A stretch of DNA of 64,000 nt from JANYHF01 sp031393505 (GCA_031393505.1 JANMVX010000242.1:44059-108058); one strand, 5' to 3'; positions 44,196 through 53,701 are shown, numbered from the stretch's first letter. Made by a program: numbers and translations. Notes: generated by a model not told the origin, from the letters alone.

Positions 44196-45590
44196 ATGCT
44201 TAACACGTCGCGCCTCGTGCCCCTGGTGGTCGCCGCCGGTCTGTTCATGGAGAACATGGACCAGACCGTGATCGCCACCAGCTTGCCGGCCATGGCGCTG
44301 GATCTGGGGACGGATCCGGTCACGCTGAAACTGGCGTTCACATCCTATCTGCTCAGTCTCGCCGTCTTCATCCCGATCAGCGGCTGGGCTGCCGACCGTT
44401 TTGGCGCGCGCATTATTTTTCAGGCGGCGATGGCCGTGTTCACGCTTGGCTCGATCGGCTGCGGCTTCTCGCACAGCCTGCTGCAGCTGATCGGCTTCCG
44501 CATGCTGCAGGGCGTGGGCGGGGCCATGATGGTGCCAGTGGCGCGCCTCATCATCCTGCGCCTGGTGCCGCGGCACGAGATGCTGCAGGCCATGACCTAT
44601 CTGACGGTTCCGGCCTTGATCGGCCCCGTCATTGGCCCGCCGCTGGGCGGCTTCATCACCACCTATTACCACTGGCGCTGGATTTTCTGGATCAACGTGC
44701 CGGTGTGCTTGCTCGGCTTGGCGCTGGCCTATTGGCTGCTACCGGAAGTGCGCGAGGAACAGCCGGAAGGGTTTGATTGGGGCGGCTTCGCGCTATCGGG
44801 GATCGGGCTCAGCGCTCTGCTGTTCGGCATCACGCTGATCGGCCGGGCGTCGCTGTCGCCGGGTTGGCCGCTTGGCATGCTCGCGCTCGGAACGGTGTTG
44901 TCGGTGATCTATGTGCGGCGCGCCAGGACGATCGAGCGTCCGATCCTGGATTTACGCTTGTTGGCTGATCCCAGCTTCCATTCTGGCGTTGTCGGCGGCG
45001 CGCTGTTTCGCATCGGCATCGGAGCGCTGCCGTTTCTGCTGCCGCTGCTGCTGCAGCTGGGCTTCGGCATGACGCCCTTCGGCGCTGGCTCTTTGACCTT
45101 CGCCGCGGCCGCCGGGGCGCTGCTGATGAAAACCACCGCGCATCCGATCTTGCGCCGCTTCGGCTTCCGCCCGGTGCTGATGTGGAACGGCCTGATCAGC
45201 GCCATTCTCATGGCCGCGACCGCACTGCTTAGCATCCAAACACCACATCTCGCCATCATGGCGCTGTTTCTCACCGGCGGCTTCCTGCGCTCGCTGCAGT
45301 TTACCGCCCTCAACGCCATCACCTTCGCCGACCTTCCAGCGGAAAACGCGAGCGCCGCCACCACGTTGGCCAGCGTCACGCAACAGCTTTCAAGTTCCAT
45401 CGGCGTCGCCTTGGCCGCCCTGGTGATTGAAGGTTCCGAGGCTTTGCGAGGCACGCTGAGCCTGGACGTTTGGGACTTGAGCGCCGCCTTCGTGGCGTTA
45501 TCGGTGGTCGCAGCCACGTCGGTGCCGGTGCACGCGCGCATGCCCGCCTCGGCCGGACGCGATTTGGTCGCCGGTCCTTCCGCGAGCTGA
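44196..45590 (+). CDS. MFS transporter, DHA2 (14-TM) drug-efflux type
   Basis: The protein has 464 residues with 12-14 hydrophobic helices. MFS motif A is GWAADRFGARIIF near residue 66 and the helix-4/5 stretch is GFRMLQGVGGAMMVPVARLI. The motif C-like GPVIGPPLGGFI is near helix 5, which marks proton antiporters. The N-terminal FMENMDQTVIATSLPAM places Asp in helix 1, as in EmrB/QacA. It likely exports hydrophobic compounds. It lies 62 nt after the patatin gene. Confidence 0.88.
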   Translation: MLNTSRLVPLVVAAGLFMENMDQTVIATSLPAMALDLGTDPVTLKLAFTSYLLSLAVFIPISGWAADRFGARIIFQAAMAVFTLGSIGCGFSHSLLQLIGFRMLQGVGGAMMVPVARLIILRLVPRHEMLQAMTYLTVPALIGPVIGPPLGGFITTYYHWRWIFWINVPVCLLGLALAYWLLPEVREEQPEGFDWGGFALSGIGLSALLFGITLIGRASLSPGWPLGMLALGTVLSVIYVRRARTIERPILDLRLLADPSFHSGVVGGALFRIGIGALPFLLPLLLQLGFGMTPFGAGSLTFAAAAGALLMKTTAHPILRRFGFRPVLMWNGLISAILMAATALLSIQTPHLAIMALFLTGGFLRSLQFTALNAITFADLPAENASAATTLASVTQQLSSSIGVALAALVIEGSEALRGTLSLDVWDLSAAFVALSVVAATSVPVHARMPASAGRDLVAGPSAS

Positions 45591-45643
45591 CCGTCACACG
45601 TAAGCGCTTGCGAATCGTCACTTTCGTGAAAATAGCGCTTGCG

Positions 45644-45658
45644 GAACATTGCGCGAAC
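45644..45658. promoter_or_regulatory. SOS box (LexA operator)
   Basis: GAACATTGCGCGAAC is the reverse orientation of the alphaproteobacterial consensus GTTC-N7-GTTC. It lies 94 bp upstream of the lexA ATG, which fits autoregulation. Confidence 0.8.
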
Positions 45659-45752
45659 ACCTATGGTTCGTTCACTTTTTGTGCAAGACGCGCGTCCCAC
45701 ACCACTCCTGATTGCCGCGGCGATCACTTCAGACCCAACGAGGGAGCCACGC

Positions 45753-46463
45753 ATGCTCACCGCCAAGCAGAGGGATCTGCTGCTGTTCATACATGAACGG
45801 CTTACCGCCACGGGCGTTCCGCCGTCGTTCGACGAGATGAAGGACGCGCTGGAACTGAAGTCCAAATCCGGCATCCATCGGCTGATCATGGCGCTGGAGG
45901 AGCGCGGATTTATCCGCCGCATGCCGCACCGGGCCAGGGCGCTCGAGGTGGTGAAGCTGCCGGATTCGGTGAGTGGTCCAAAACCGGCCGAGATGTCGTC
46001 GGCGCCCGCGCAACGCCCATTCACGCCGAGCGTGGTGCAAGGCCGGTCGGCGCCGGCGCCAAAACTGTCGGATTATCGCGGCGCGGTCTCGGTGCCGGTG
46101 ATGGGACGCATCGCGGCCGGCGTGCCGATCGAGGCGATCCAGAACCACGCCTACGACATAGAGGTGCCGCCCGACATGGTGATGGGCGGCGAGCATTTCG
46201 CACTCGAGGTGAAAGGCGACTCAATGATCAACGCCGGCATCCTGGAAGACGATGTGGTGATCATCAAGCGTGGCAATACCGCTGGCAGCGGCGACATTGT
46301 GGTGGCGCTGGTGATGGGTGAGGAAGCGACGCTGAAACGGTTGCGGCGCAAGGGCGCGTCGATAGCGCTTGAGGCGGCCAATCCGGCCTACGAGACGCGC
46401 ATTTTCGGCCCCGATCAGGTCGATGTTCAGGGCACGCTGGTGGGGCTGATCCGGCGCTACTGA
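45753..46463 (+). CDS. lexA: LexA repressor
   Basis: LexA represses SOS genes and self-cleaves with RecA. ATG 45753 with GAGGGAG upstream gives 236 residues, typical for alphaproteobacteria; the upstream extension of the frame runs over the operator and is rejected. The HTH is at about 25-50 (PPSFDEMKDALELKSKSGIH). The cleavage bond is Ala122-Gly123 (GRIAAGVPIEA). The catalytic Ser157 is in VKGDSMINAGI and Lys195 in EEATLKRL. It converges on comEC with a 7-bp overlap. The SOS box at 45644 supports self-regulation. Confidence 0.96.
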   Translation: MLTAKQRDLLLFIHERLTATGVPPSFDEMKDALELKSKSGIHRLIMALEERGFIRRMPHRARALEVVKLPDSVSGPKPAEMSSAPAQRPFTPSVVQGRSAPAPKLSDYRGAVSVPVMGRIAAGVPIEAIQNHAYDIEVPPDMVMGGEHFALEVKGDSMINAGILEDDVVIIKRGNTAGSGDIVVALVMGEEATLKRLRRKGASIALEAANPAYETRIFGPDQVDVQGTLVGLIRRY

Positions 46464-48856
46464 GCTAGGCTGGCGACGGCTTCGGGCGGGGATGGCGGCG
46501 GCGACTTTTTGTGTTTTGTGGTGGCCGGCTTGGCCTTTTTCGTGGGTTTTGCTGCGCCGCCACCGTTGTTCGATCTGTATAAGCCGTGTTGCCAGCCCGG
46601 AGTCGCGAAATCCTCGACCTGCGAGCGCGCCGAGGCCAGCTGTGACGCCAGCGCCCAAGGCCGATCGCCGCGACCTGATGCGACCGTATCGATAACGGGC
46701 CGCCCGCCGGTGAAGCGGATGGCGTGGGCGCCGCCGACCCTGAGATCGCGCGCGTCAAGCACCAGCGCCGGGCCGATGCATGGCGCCGGCTGCCGGTAGC
46801 GCAGGATGACGACGGCCGCGTTCGCGCAGTCGTCGGCAAGCGAAGCCGGCGCGTCCGATATGGCCAGCACCCTGCCGCGGACCAGCGCTGTGCAGCCAAG
46901 GCCATCGCAGCGAAAACCCTCGCCGGTTCGCAGCACCGCGGCGTCGCGGCCGTCAGCGTCGGCCTGCAGCCATTGCGACAGATCGAAAGCCCCGCCCTTA
47001 CCGGGCAGGGCGGACAATTCGCCCGACCCCAGACGGATCGCGACCGGCGTGCCCTCGCGCCCGATCAGAATATCGGCCGCTTGGCCGCGCACCGCCAACA
47101 ACATCCCGATCCCGACCAAAATCAGCCCGAGATAGCGCCACGTCTGTCGCCACAGGCAAAGCCAAGCTGCTCCCAGCGTGATGGCGCCAAGAGCGTACAC
47201 GGACATTTGTGGCACCAGCACCACCGCGCCCGGCAATGCGCTCACCCAGCGCGCGATGGCCATCATGAGCCCGACGCATTGGTCCACCAGCAGCAACGGC
47301 CATGCCTCCAGCCCGAACGGCATCGCCGCCAGAACCACGGCCACCAGCGGCATGATGACGAGATTGAACAACGGTTCGGCTAGAATGTTGGCCAGAATGC
47401 CGTAGACCGGCAGCCGATGGAACGTGAACAGAGAGTAAGGCGCCACCGCCAGCGTAGCGATGGTGGTCGCCGCGAAGGTCTCGCGCAGGATGCGACCAAA
47501 CAGCCCCACTCCCCAGCCCGTCCAAGCCCAGGCGCCGGCGCTTGCCTTGGGCATGCGCCGCGCCGACGCTCCGCCCGCTTGCGCACTCGGCCGCGCCCAG
47601 TCCCCTGCCCACTCGTAGGCGGCCATCAGCGCCACCACAGCCGAAAACGACATTTGGAAACTAGGGTCCAGAATGGTCTCGGGCTCCGGCAGCATCAGGC
47701 ATAGTGCTGCGATGGCGAGATTGCGCATTGAGAGGCCCGGCCGGTCCAGAAGCACGGCGAGCAGAGCCACCGCCACCATCACATAGGCCCGGCAGGTGGC
47801 GCTGCCCGCCCCCGACATCACGACGTAAACAGTCGCCCCCGCCAGTCCCGCCGCGGTCGCCAGCTTCTTGACCGGCCAGCGCAGCGCGACGTGCGGGAAC
47901 GCCGCCAGCACCCCGCGCGTCAGCCCGAAAAACGCGCCGGCCATGATGGTGATCTGCAGGCCGGAAATGGCCAGGATGTGCGACAGTCCGCTATCGCGCA
48001 GCGCATCGGACATGTCGGGCGGGATGCTCTTTGCGCCCGTGACCAGCGCGTCGGTCATCAGCCCGCTCTGCCCCGGCAGCGCCGTGGTGATGCGTAGGCT
48101 GATCTCTTCGCGCAGCCGCTCGAAAGTTGTCTTCACCCGGGTCCAGACCGGCATGCCGGCCAGAGCCGCATCCGGTGACGGCCGCCCCACACTGAAGCCG
48201 ACCCCGCCGACCCCCGCAAACCAAGCCTGGCGGGCGAAATCGTAACCGTTCGGCTCGGCGGGAGCAGGCGGCGGCTGCAGCATGGCCCGCACGATCAGCG
48301 CATCGCCCGCCAGCACGCCGCTGTTGCCGAATTTTGACGTCACCCGCACTCGGATCGGCGTCTCCTCGCGCGCCAGCCCCTCAATGCTCGCAACCCGGAT
48401 GGTCAGCCGCACGCCCTTTTCGGCGCGCCGCTCAACCACCTCCACCCAACCGTGAACCGTCTGTATGCGCTTGGAAAACGCCACTATCGGCCCGCGCACC
48501 CACTCCACGCGCAGCTTGGCGGCGGCGAACCCCAGGGCGGCGCACAGTAACGCTCCGGTCAGCGCCAGCGCCAAGACACCAGTGCGCGGCGCGGCGAGTT
48601 TCAGCCCGCAGGCGGCCAGCAATGGCGCGAGGGCGAACACCCAGAGAGGCTCAATTGGCGCGGCAAAATAGAGCCCGATCCCGACCCCGACAAACACCGG
48701 CACCCAGAGAAACCAGCGGTCCTGCTCTGTGGCGAGCAAGCCGGCGACATTCAGCACACCGACCGAGCGGCGCGCCAGCCGACGCCAGGCCACCGCCGGT
48801 TTGACGCTGGTCGCGCCGGCGAGCCACAACTCGGCCCGTGCACTCAATACGCCCAT
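46457..48856 (-). CDS. comEC: ComEC/Rec2-family DNA-uptake channel protein
   Basis: The protein has 799 residues from ATG 48856. An N-terminal DUF4131-like region is followed by the competence domain with DSGLSHILAISGLQITIMAG, then ATCRAYVMVAVALLAVLLDR and PSFQMSFSAVVALMA. The C-terminal part after about residue 560 is a reduced beta-lactamase-like region without the metal-binding HxHxDH motif, as in many alphaproteobacterial ComEC proteins. The tail is Lys/Pro-rich. Its role would be DNA translocation across the inner membrane. It is divergent from gltX (113-bp gap) and its stop overlaps lexA. Confidence 0.9.
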   Translation of the reverse strand: MGVLSARAELWLAGATSVKPAVAWRRLARRSVGVLNVAGLLATEQDRWFLWVPVFVGVGIGLYFAAPIEPLWVFALAPLLAACGLKLAAPRTGVLALALTGALLCAALGFAAAKLRVEWVRGPIVAFSKRIQTVHGWVEVVERRAEKGVRLTIRVASIEGLAREETPIRVRVTSKFGNSGVLAGDALIVRAMLQPPPAPAEPNGYDFARQAWFAGVGGVGFSVGRPSPDAALAGMPVWTRVKTTFERLREEISLRITTALPGQSGLMTDALVTGAKSIPPDMSDALRDSGLSHILAISGLQITIMAGAFFGLTRGVLAAFPHVALRWPVKKLATAAGLAGATVYVVMSGAGSATCRAYVMVAVALLAVLLDRPGLSMRNLAIAALCLMLPEPETILDPSFQMSFSAVVALMAAYEWAGDWARPSAQAGGASARRMPKASAGAWAWTGWGVGLFGRILRETFAATTIATLAVAPYSLFTFHRLPVYGILANILAEPLFNLVIMPLVAVVLAAMPFGLEAWPLLLVDQCVGLMMAIARWVSALPGAVVLVPQMSVYALGAITLGAAWLCLWRQTWRYLGLILVGIGMLLAVRGQAADILIGREGTPVAIRLGSGELSALPGKGGAFDLSQWLQADADGRDAAVLRTGEGFRCDGLGCTALVRGRVLAISDAPASLADDCANAAVVILRYRQPAPCIGPALVLDARDLRVGGAHAIRFTGGRPVIDTVASGRGDRPWALASQLASARSQVEDFATPGWQHGLYRSNNGGGAAKPTKKAKPATTKHKKSPPPSPPEAVASLAQ

Positions 48857-48969
48857 GGCCTACTGGCCTTACTCATCCGGGCTGCCCATGCTAGAGCACG
48901 CCCAGTACGCAACGGTTACACCTATGACACGACCCGCCAAACGCGGCGCAGTCTCAGAAAGCCTTTGAT

Positions 48970-50403
48970 ATGACAGACAAAACCAATCCTCAGGTCGTCA
49001 CGCGCTTTGCCCCCTCGCCCACCGGCTACCTCCATATCGGCGGCGCCCGGACGGCGCTGTTCAACTGGCTTTACGCCCGCGGCCGCGGCGGCAAATTCCT
49101 GCTCCGCATCGAAGACACCGACCGCGAGCGCTCGACGGACGCCGCCGTCGCGGCCATCCTCGATGGGCTCAAGTGGCTCGGGCTCACCTGGGATGGCGAG
49201 CCCATCTTTCAGTATGCGCGGGCAAAACGGCACCAGGAGATTGCCCAGGCGCTTTTGGACGCTGGACATGCTTACAGGTGCTACTGTACGCCCGCCGAGC
49301 TGGAGAAGATGCGGGAGAAGGCCAAGAGCCTGAACCAGCCGCAGGTCTATGATGGGACCTGGCGCGATCGCCCAGCCTCCGACGCCCCTGCGGGCCAAAA
49401 ACCGGCCATCCGTTTCAAGTCGCCGCGCACCGGCGAAACCGTGATCGAGGATCAGGTGCAAGGCCGCGTGGTGTTCCAGAACGAAAACCTGGACGACCTC
49501 ATCATCCTGCGCAGCGACGGCAACCCAACTTACAATCTGTCCGTGGTCGTTGATGATCACGACATGGGCGTGACGCACATCATCCGCGGCGACGACCATC
49601 TCACCAACGCCGCGCGGCAGTCGCAGATCTACGCCGCCATGGGCTGGGACCGGCCGACCTTTGCACATATTCCGCTGATCCACGGGCCGGACGGGACCAA
49701 GCTTTCCAAACGGCATGGCGCGCTCGGCGTCGAGGCCTATCGCGACTTGGGATATATCACGCCGGCCTTGCGCAACTATCTGGTGCGGCTTGGTTGGTCG
49801 CATGGCGACGACGAGTTCATGAGCACGGCGCAGATGACCGAGTGGTTCGATCTTCCCGCCATCGGGCGCGGTCCCGCGCGCATGGATTTCAAAAAGATGG
49901 CCAACGTCAACGGCCACTACATGCGTGAGACGTCGTCGGACGATCTAATGACGGCGCTGCGCGAGATGGTCGCTCATGCACCAGATTTTCAGGAGTGGGG
50001 CAAGCGGCGCACGGAGGCCGATTGGGCCCGGCTGCGAGCGGCGCTGCCGGGATTGAAGGAGCGAGCCGATACGCTGGTGAAGCTGATCGAAAGCGCGGAG
50101 TATCTGTTCGCGCAGCGCCCACTCACCGTTGAGCCGGATGCCCAAAAGCACGTCGATGGCGACGGCAAGGCCGCGCTGAAAGGCGTGCTCGGCGTATTGA
50201 CCGCCGCCAACGACTGGGAGGCCTCTGCGCTGGAGGCGGCCGTCAAGGCGTATGCGGATAGTGCGGGCCTGAAACTCGGCAAGCTCGCCCAGCCCCTGCG
50301 CGTCGCGCTGACCGGAAAGACCACCAGTCCGGGCATTTTCGACGTGCTGGCGAGTTTGGGACGAGAGGAGTCGCTGGCCCGGCTGAGGGACGTGGTGTCG
50401 TAG
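48970..50403 (+). CDS. gltX: glutamyl-tRNA synthetase
   Basis: The 477-residue class I synthetase charges tRNA(Glu) (EC 6.1.1.17). The HIGH motif variant is in FAPSPTGYLHIGGARTALFN and the KMSKS variant is KLSKRHG. The anticodon-binding helical domain completes the C-terminus. The last codons read RDVVS then TAG, and that TAG is formed by the outermost bases of the 41-bp inverted repeat (50401-50548). Alphaproteobacteria often have two GluRS paralogues; this one is linked to comEC and lexA, as in Rhizobiales. Confidence 0.95.
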   Translation: MTDKTNPQVVTRFAPSPTGYLHIGGARTALFNWLYARGRGGKFLLRIEDTDRERSTDAAVAAILDGLKWLGLTWDGEPIFQYARAKRHQEIAQALLDAGHAYRCYCTPAELEKMREKAKSLNQPQVYDGTWRDRPASDAPAGQKPAIRFKSPRTGETVIEDQVQGRVVFQNENLDDLIILRSDGNPTYNLSVVVDDHDMGVTHIIRGDDHLTNAARQSQIYAAMGWDRPTFAHIPLIHGPDGTKLSKRHGALGVEAYRDLGYITPALRNYLVRLGWSHGDDEFMSTAQMTEWFDLPAIGRGPARMDFKKMANVNGHYMRETSSDDLMTALREMVAHAPDFQEWGKRRTEADWARLRAALPGLKERADTLVKLIESAEYLFAQRPLTVEPDAQKHVDGDGKAALKGVLGVLTAANDWEASALEAAVKAYADSAGLKLGKLAQPLRVALTGKTTSPGIFDVLASLGREESLARLRDVVS

Positions 50404-50548
50404 GGCGCAATAGGCGCTTTTTCTTCGCGCCGTATTGCGCCGCAGGTGATGCGGCGAATCTCCAACGGTGCGAATTGCGCAACTGTGTTTCTGGACACTC
50501 CGACGTCGGCGCAATACGGCGCGAAGAAAAAGCGCCTATTGCGCCCTA
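50401..50548. repeat. 148-bp element with a perfect 41-bp inverted repeat
   Basis: The arms are 50401-50441 (TAGGGCGCAATAGGCGCTTT...) and 50508-50548, exact complements with a 66-nt loop. The left end gives the gltX stop codon. The right arm, read on the minus strand, encodes the last residues of the MFS protein (RRAQ) and its TAG. It could act as a bidirectional terminator or be a mobile palindromic element that fits gene ends. Confidence 0.9.
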
Positions 50549-51723
50549 CGCGTCTTCTCGCGCCAGACTATCACCACCACGAACAGCGCCATGACCAGCG
50601 CCGTCAGATAGGGAAAGCCGTCCGGGCCAAAGGTCTGCATGGCCCACCCCGTGAGCAGCGCCCCCAACAACGCGCCAAAACCCCACATGCTGGCGATGGC
50701 CGCGGTGCCGGTAACCAGGTCCGGCCCGGTGAAGCGCTCGCCCACTTCCGAGAGCGCCATGGTGTAGATGCCGGCCGACGAGGACCCGATGATGATCAGT
50801 ATAAGCCATTGCATCGGAGTGCCGATGACGGTTGGCAAAAGAGCTGTAAACACGGCCGTTACGGCGACGCAGCCGGTCATGACGGCGCGCTTGGGCAGGA
50901 GGTCGCCCAGCCAACCGATAGGAAATTGCAGCGCCACGTTGCCCAGCACCAGGATGGTCAAGGTAAGCGCCGCGGTCTCCTGAGTAAGGCCCCGTCGCAG
51001 CGCGTAGACCGGCAAAAATCCGAGGCACGCGGCATCGAACAGGGCGAACACCACGACCGACAACAGCAACACCGGCGCGCGCCGGAACAGGCCGAACATT
51101 GAGGCGGGCTTGCCTTCGTCCGCGCCGTGCGCCGGAGCGGACGCCGGCACCGAGAACACCGGCAAGGTCGCGGCCAGGAGCACCGCCGCGCCGATCCCGA
51201 ACGGCATGAAACCCTCGATGCCCGTAACAGCGATGAGTGCGGGACCGAGGCCGAAACTTGCGGCCAGAATGCTGGAGTAGATCGCGATCACGCGCGTGCG
51301 ATACTCACCGTCCGCCGACTGAACAATCCAGGCTTCGCTGATGGAAAACAGTGTGGAAACTGCCATTCCTTGAATAATCCGCAACAGGAACCAGCCCCAC
51401 ACGATCGGCACCAGCGGATAGATCAGCACAATGACGGCTGCAACGGTCGCCGCCACCAGCAGCACACGCTTGGCCCCGTAGGCCCGCGTCAAGGGTGGAA
51501 CAATCAGCCCAGAGAGCAAAATCCCCATCGGCTGCATCGCTGTGTTGAAACCGATCATAGCCGGGCTCATGCCGGCCTTCTCCATGATCAGCGACAGCAG
51601 CGGAAACATTTCGCCCAGCGCAAATCCGAACACGGTGACAGACGCCACCGCCGCCAGCAGCGTGTGCCAGCGGCGGCGCTCAGCCTCGACGGCGCGTGCG
51701 GTTTCGCCCGATGAATCGACCAT
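50536..51723 (-). CDS. MFS transporter, YcaD-like
   Basis: The 395-residue protein has 12 hydrophobic helices typical of the MFS_1/YcaD family: GFALGEMFPLLSLIMEKAG in helix 1, GILLSGLIVPPLTRAYGAKR (motif A) after helix 2 and FLLRIIQGMAVSTLFSISEA in helix 4. Substrate unknown. ATG 51723. The final residues TRRAQ and the stop codon are encoded within the inverted repeat at 50508-50548. It lies 3 nt after the GST stop, so the two genes probably share a transcript. Confidence 0.88.
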   Translation of the reverse strand: MVDSSGETARAVEAERRRWHTLLAAVASVTVFGFALGEMFPLLSLIMEKAGMSPAMIGFNTAMQPMGILLSGLIVPPLTRAYGAKRVLLVAATVAAVIVLIYPLVPIVWGWFLLRIIQGMAVSTLFSISEAWIVQSADGEYRTRVIAIYSSILAASFGLGPALIAVTGIEGFMPFGIGAAVLLAATLPVFSVPASAPAHGADEGKPASMFGLFRRAPVLLLSVVVFALFDAACLGFLPVYALRRGLTQETAALTLTILVLGNVALQFPIGWLGDLLPKRAVMTGCVAVTAVFTALLPTVIGTPMQWLILIIIGSSSAGIYTMALSEVGERFTGPDLVTGTAAIASMWGFGALLGALLTGWAMQTFGPDGFPYLTALVMALFVVVIVWREKTRRAQ

Positions 51724-51726
51724 AAT

Positions 51727-52341
51727 TTACGCTTTGGCTGCGGGTCGGGCAGGCAGGTCGATATAGCCTCTCAACTGCGTGAGGCGCAGGCACCAGGCCG
51801 CCACGGACGGATAACTGTCGATGTTGATTTCGGCCTGCCCGATAAGCCCCGCATACGGATAGCAGGCGATGTCAGCGACGGTCGGATGATCGGCGGCAAG
51901 CCACTGCCGGCCGGCAAGGCTCTTTTCCAGATGCGCCAGCGTACCGCGCGCCTTCTCCTGAACCTCGGCCAGACTGCCAGGACGCAGACCAATCGCAACC
52001 GCGCGCGCGAGAGCCAAAGTGTTGAGAATCTCGTTGCCAGCGTAGGCCAGCCAGCGCTGGACCTCAGCCATAGTTGCTGCATCAGCAGGATACCACGTAC
52101 GCGCCGCATCATATTTGGCTGCGAGGTAAACCAGCACGGCGCCGCTATCGCGAATGAGTGTTCCGTTATCGTCCAATACCGGCACGTGGTGCAGCGGATT
52201 AACGGCCAGGAACCACGGCTCCAGCTGTTCCTTCTTTGACAGATCCACCGTTTGCTTGGTGTATTCCAGCCCCAGCAGAGACAACATCAGTCGCGCCTTG
52301 TAGCAATTTCCGCTACGCTCCATGTCATACAGCTTCAGCAT
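51727..52341 (-). CDS. glutathione S-transferase
   Basis: The 204-residue protein has a thioredoxin-like N-terminal domain (MLKLYDMERSGNCYKARLML, then NPLHHVPVLDDNG with the cis-Pro, and RDSGAVLVYLA for glutathione binding) and an all-helical C-terminal domain (ADHPTVADIACYPYAGLI with the conserved Asp). It belongs to the bacterial GST family and likely conjugates or reduces electrophiles in the cytosol. The region just upstream holds phased A-tracts at 52472-52519. Confidence 0.92.
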   Translation of the reverse strand: MLKLYDMERSGNCYKARLMLSLLGLEYTKQTVDLSKKEQLEPWFLAVNPLHHVPVLDDNGTLIRDSGAVLVYLAAKYDAARTWYPADAATMAEVQRWLAYAGNEILNTLALARAVAIGLRPGSLAEVQEKARGTLAHLEKSLAGRQWLAADHPTVADIACYPYAGLIGQAEINIDSYPSVAAWCLRLTQLRGYIDLPARPAAKA

Positions 52342-52471
52342 GGCTTAACTTTCTCTTGGTTAACGATCTGTCGGCGATGCATCAGTTGATGCTGACGGGA
52401 CAGTGGGTTCGGCCCCCGGTTTAGGTCCTTCAATCAGCGAAAATCGCTTGGCAAACGAGCGAAATGTGATC

Positions 52472-52519
52472 AAAAATCGCATGTAAAAACGAGTAAAAAT
52501 GACGTAAAAATGCGAAAAA
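52472..52519. other. phased A-tracts (intrinsically curved DNA)
   Basis: Five AAAAA runs start at 52472, 52485, 52495, 52506 and 52515, that is 13, 10, 11 and 9 bp apart, close to one helical turn. The block lies 130-180 bp upstream of the GST start and just after the M24 stop. Such spacing bends DNA and may enhance a promoter or bind a nucleoid protein. Confidence 0.55.
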
Positions 52520-52546
52520 CGAAGTCTTTGGGAAAATGCCACAGCG

Positions 52547-53701
52547 TCAGACAACTTGAAGTACAAAAGGGGATCTCGATAGCGTCTCGTTCGCTTTTTG
52601 ATCCACCAGATAGGTCCGCGCGACTGTCACCGCCACACCGGCCGCGGCGTCGAACAGGATCATGTGCATGAAGAACACCATGGCGGGTTGCAGCACCACG
52701 GGATTGTTCGTGTACAGCATGGGCCAGTCCATCCAGTTAGGCGCAAAGGTCGTCCCCAGACCATAGCCGCAGGCGTTCATCCGGAGGTCCTTCATGCCGG
52801 CGGCGTCGCACACTTTGGCGTGGGCGTCGAACACACTGCCGACGGTCTGGCCGGGGCGCAATTGTTCTTCACACGCGCTGAGCGCTTCGAGCGCCACCTT
52901 GTGCATCTCGACCTGTCGCGCTGGCGGCTTGCCCAGCACCAAAGTCCGCATCATCGCTGCGTGATAGTGCCGATAGGTTCCCGCCCATTCCAACGTGAGC
53001 TGATCGTTTGACGCCAGGTGGCGCCGGCCGGAGGCATAGCGGCAGAGCAGCGCTACCGGCCCCGAGCCGACGATGAAAGGATTGGCTGGCTCATCTCCGT
53101 CCCCGCGCAGGATGGCGGCGTGCATCGCGGCGGAAATATCGCCATCGAACGCGCCCGGCTTCACGAGGGCCACCGCCGCATCATAGGCGTCGTCGGCCAG
53201 CGCGGCGGCGCGGCGCACATAGGCGATCTCGGCCGGACTCTTGATCAACCGCAGCCGGCTCACCAAAAGGGAAGAATCCGTCTGGTTGCAGAACCCGTCC
53301 AGCGCCGCGTCCAGCCGCTTGCCGTTGGCCGCCGTCAATCCGTAAGCCTCATATTCGACGCCGAGCCGTTTGCCCTTGCAGCCGTGCTCTTCCAGGATCG
53401 CTCGCAACTCCAGCGCCGGGTTCGCCCTGTCCCGATCCCGCCAGATGCGCACATCCTCGATGTCGGAAGTTAACTCCGCCTGCAGACGGTCCGGTGCGCG
53501 GGTCAGTAGAGTGCGCGTTGCTCCGTCAGCGGAGAGATAGAGGCACTGGAAGAAGACAAAGCCGAAGGTGTCGTAGCCGGTCAGGTAGTACATCGACTCC
53601 TGCCGGAACATGAGCAGGCCATCGAGTCCCTCTTGTTGCATCAACGCGCAAGCGCGGGCGCGGCGTTCGAAAAATTCCGATTTGGCGAAATGGAGGGGCA
53701 T
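52547..53701 (-). CDS. M24-fold protein without metal ligands (creatinase/DoeA-like)
   Basis: The protein has 384 residues from ATG 53701 (AGGA upstream); the longer frame to 53800 is rejected. An N-terminal creatinase-N domain (RRARACALMQQEGLDGLLMF) precedes a pita-bread domain (ANPFIVGSGPVALLCRYASG). The five dimetal ligands of aminopeptidase P are replaced: EWAG instead of D-x-G, HAAMMRT instead of the second Asp, GYGLG instead of G-H-G-I-G, and FFMHM instead of the Glu site. So it is probably a non-metal C-N hydrolase like creatinase or ectoine hydrolase, not a prolidase. Substrate unknown. Confidence 0.8.
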   Translation of the reverse strand: MPLHFAKSEFFERRARACALMQQEGLDGLLMFRQESMYYLTGYDTFGFVFFQCLYLSADGATRTLLTRAPDRLQAELTSDIEDVRIWRDRDRANPALELRAILEEHGCKGKRLGVEYEAYGLTAANGKRLDAALDGFCNQTDSSLLVSRLRLIKSPAEIAYVRRAAALADDAYDAAVALVKPGAFDGDISAAMHAAILRGDGDEPANPFIVGSGPVALLCRYASGRRHLASNDQLTLEWAGTYRHYHAAMMRTLVLGKPPARQVEMHKVALEALSACEEQLRPGQTVGSVFDAHAKVCDAAGMKDLRMNACGYGLGTTFAPNWMDWPMLYTNNPVVLQPAMVFFMHMILFDAAAGVAVTVARTYLVDQKANETLSRSPFVLQVV

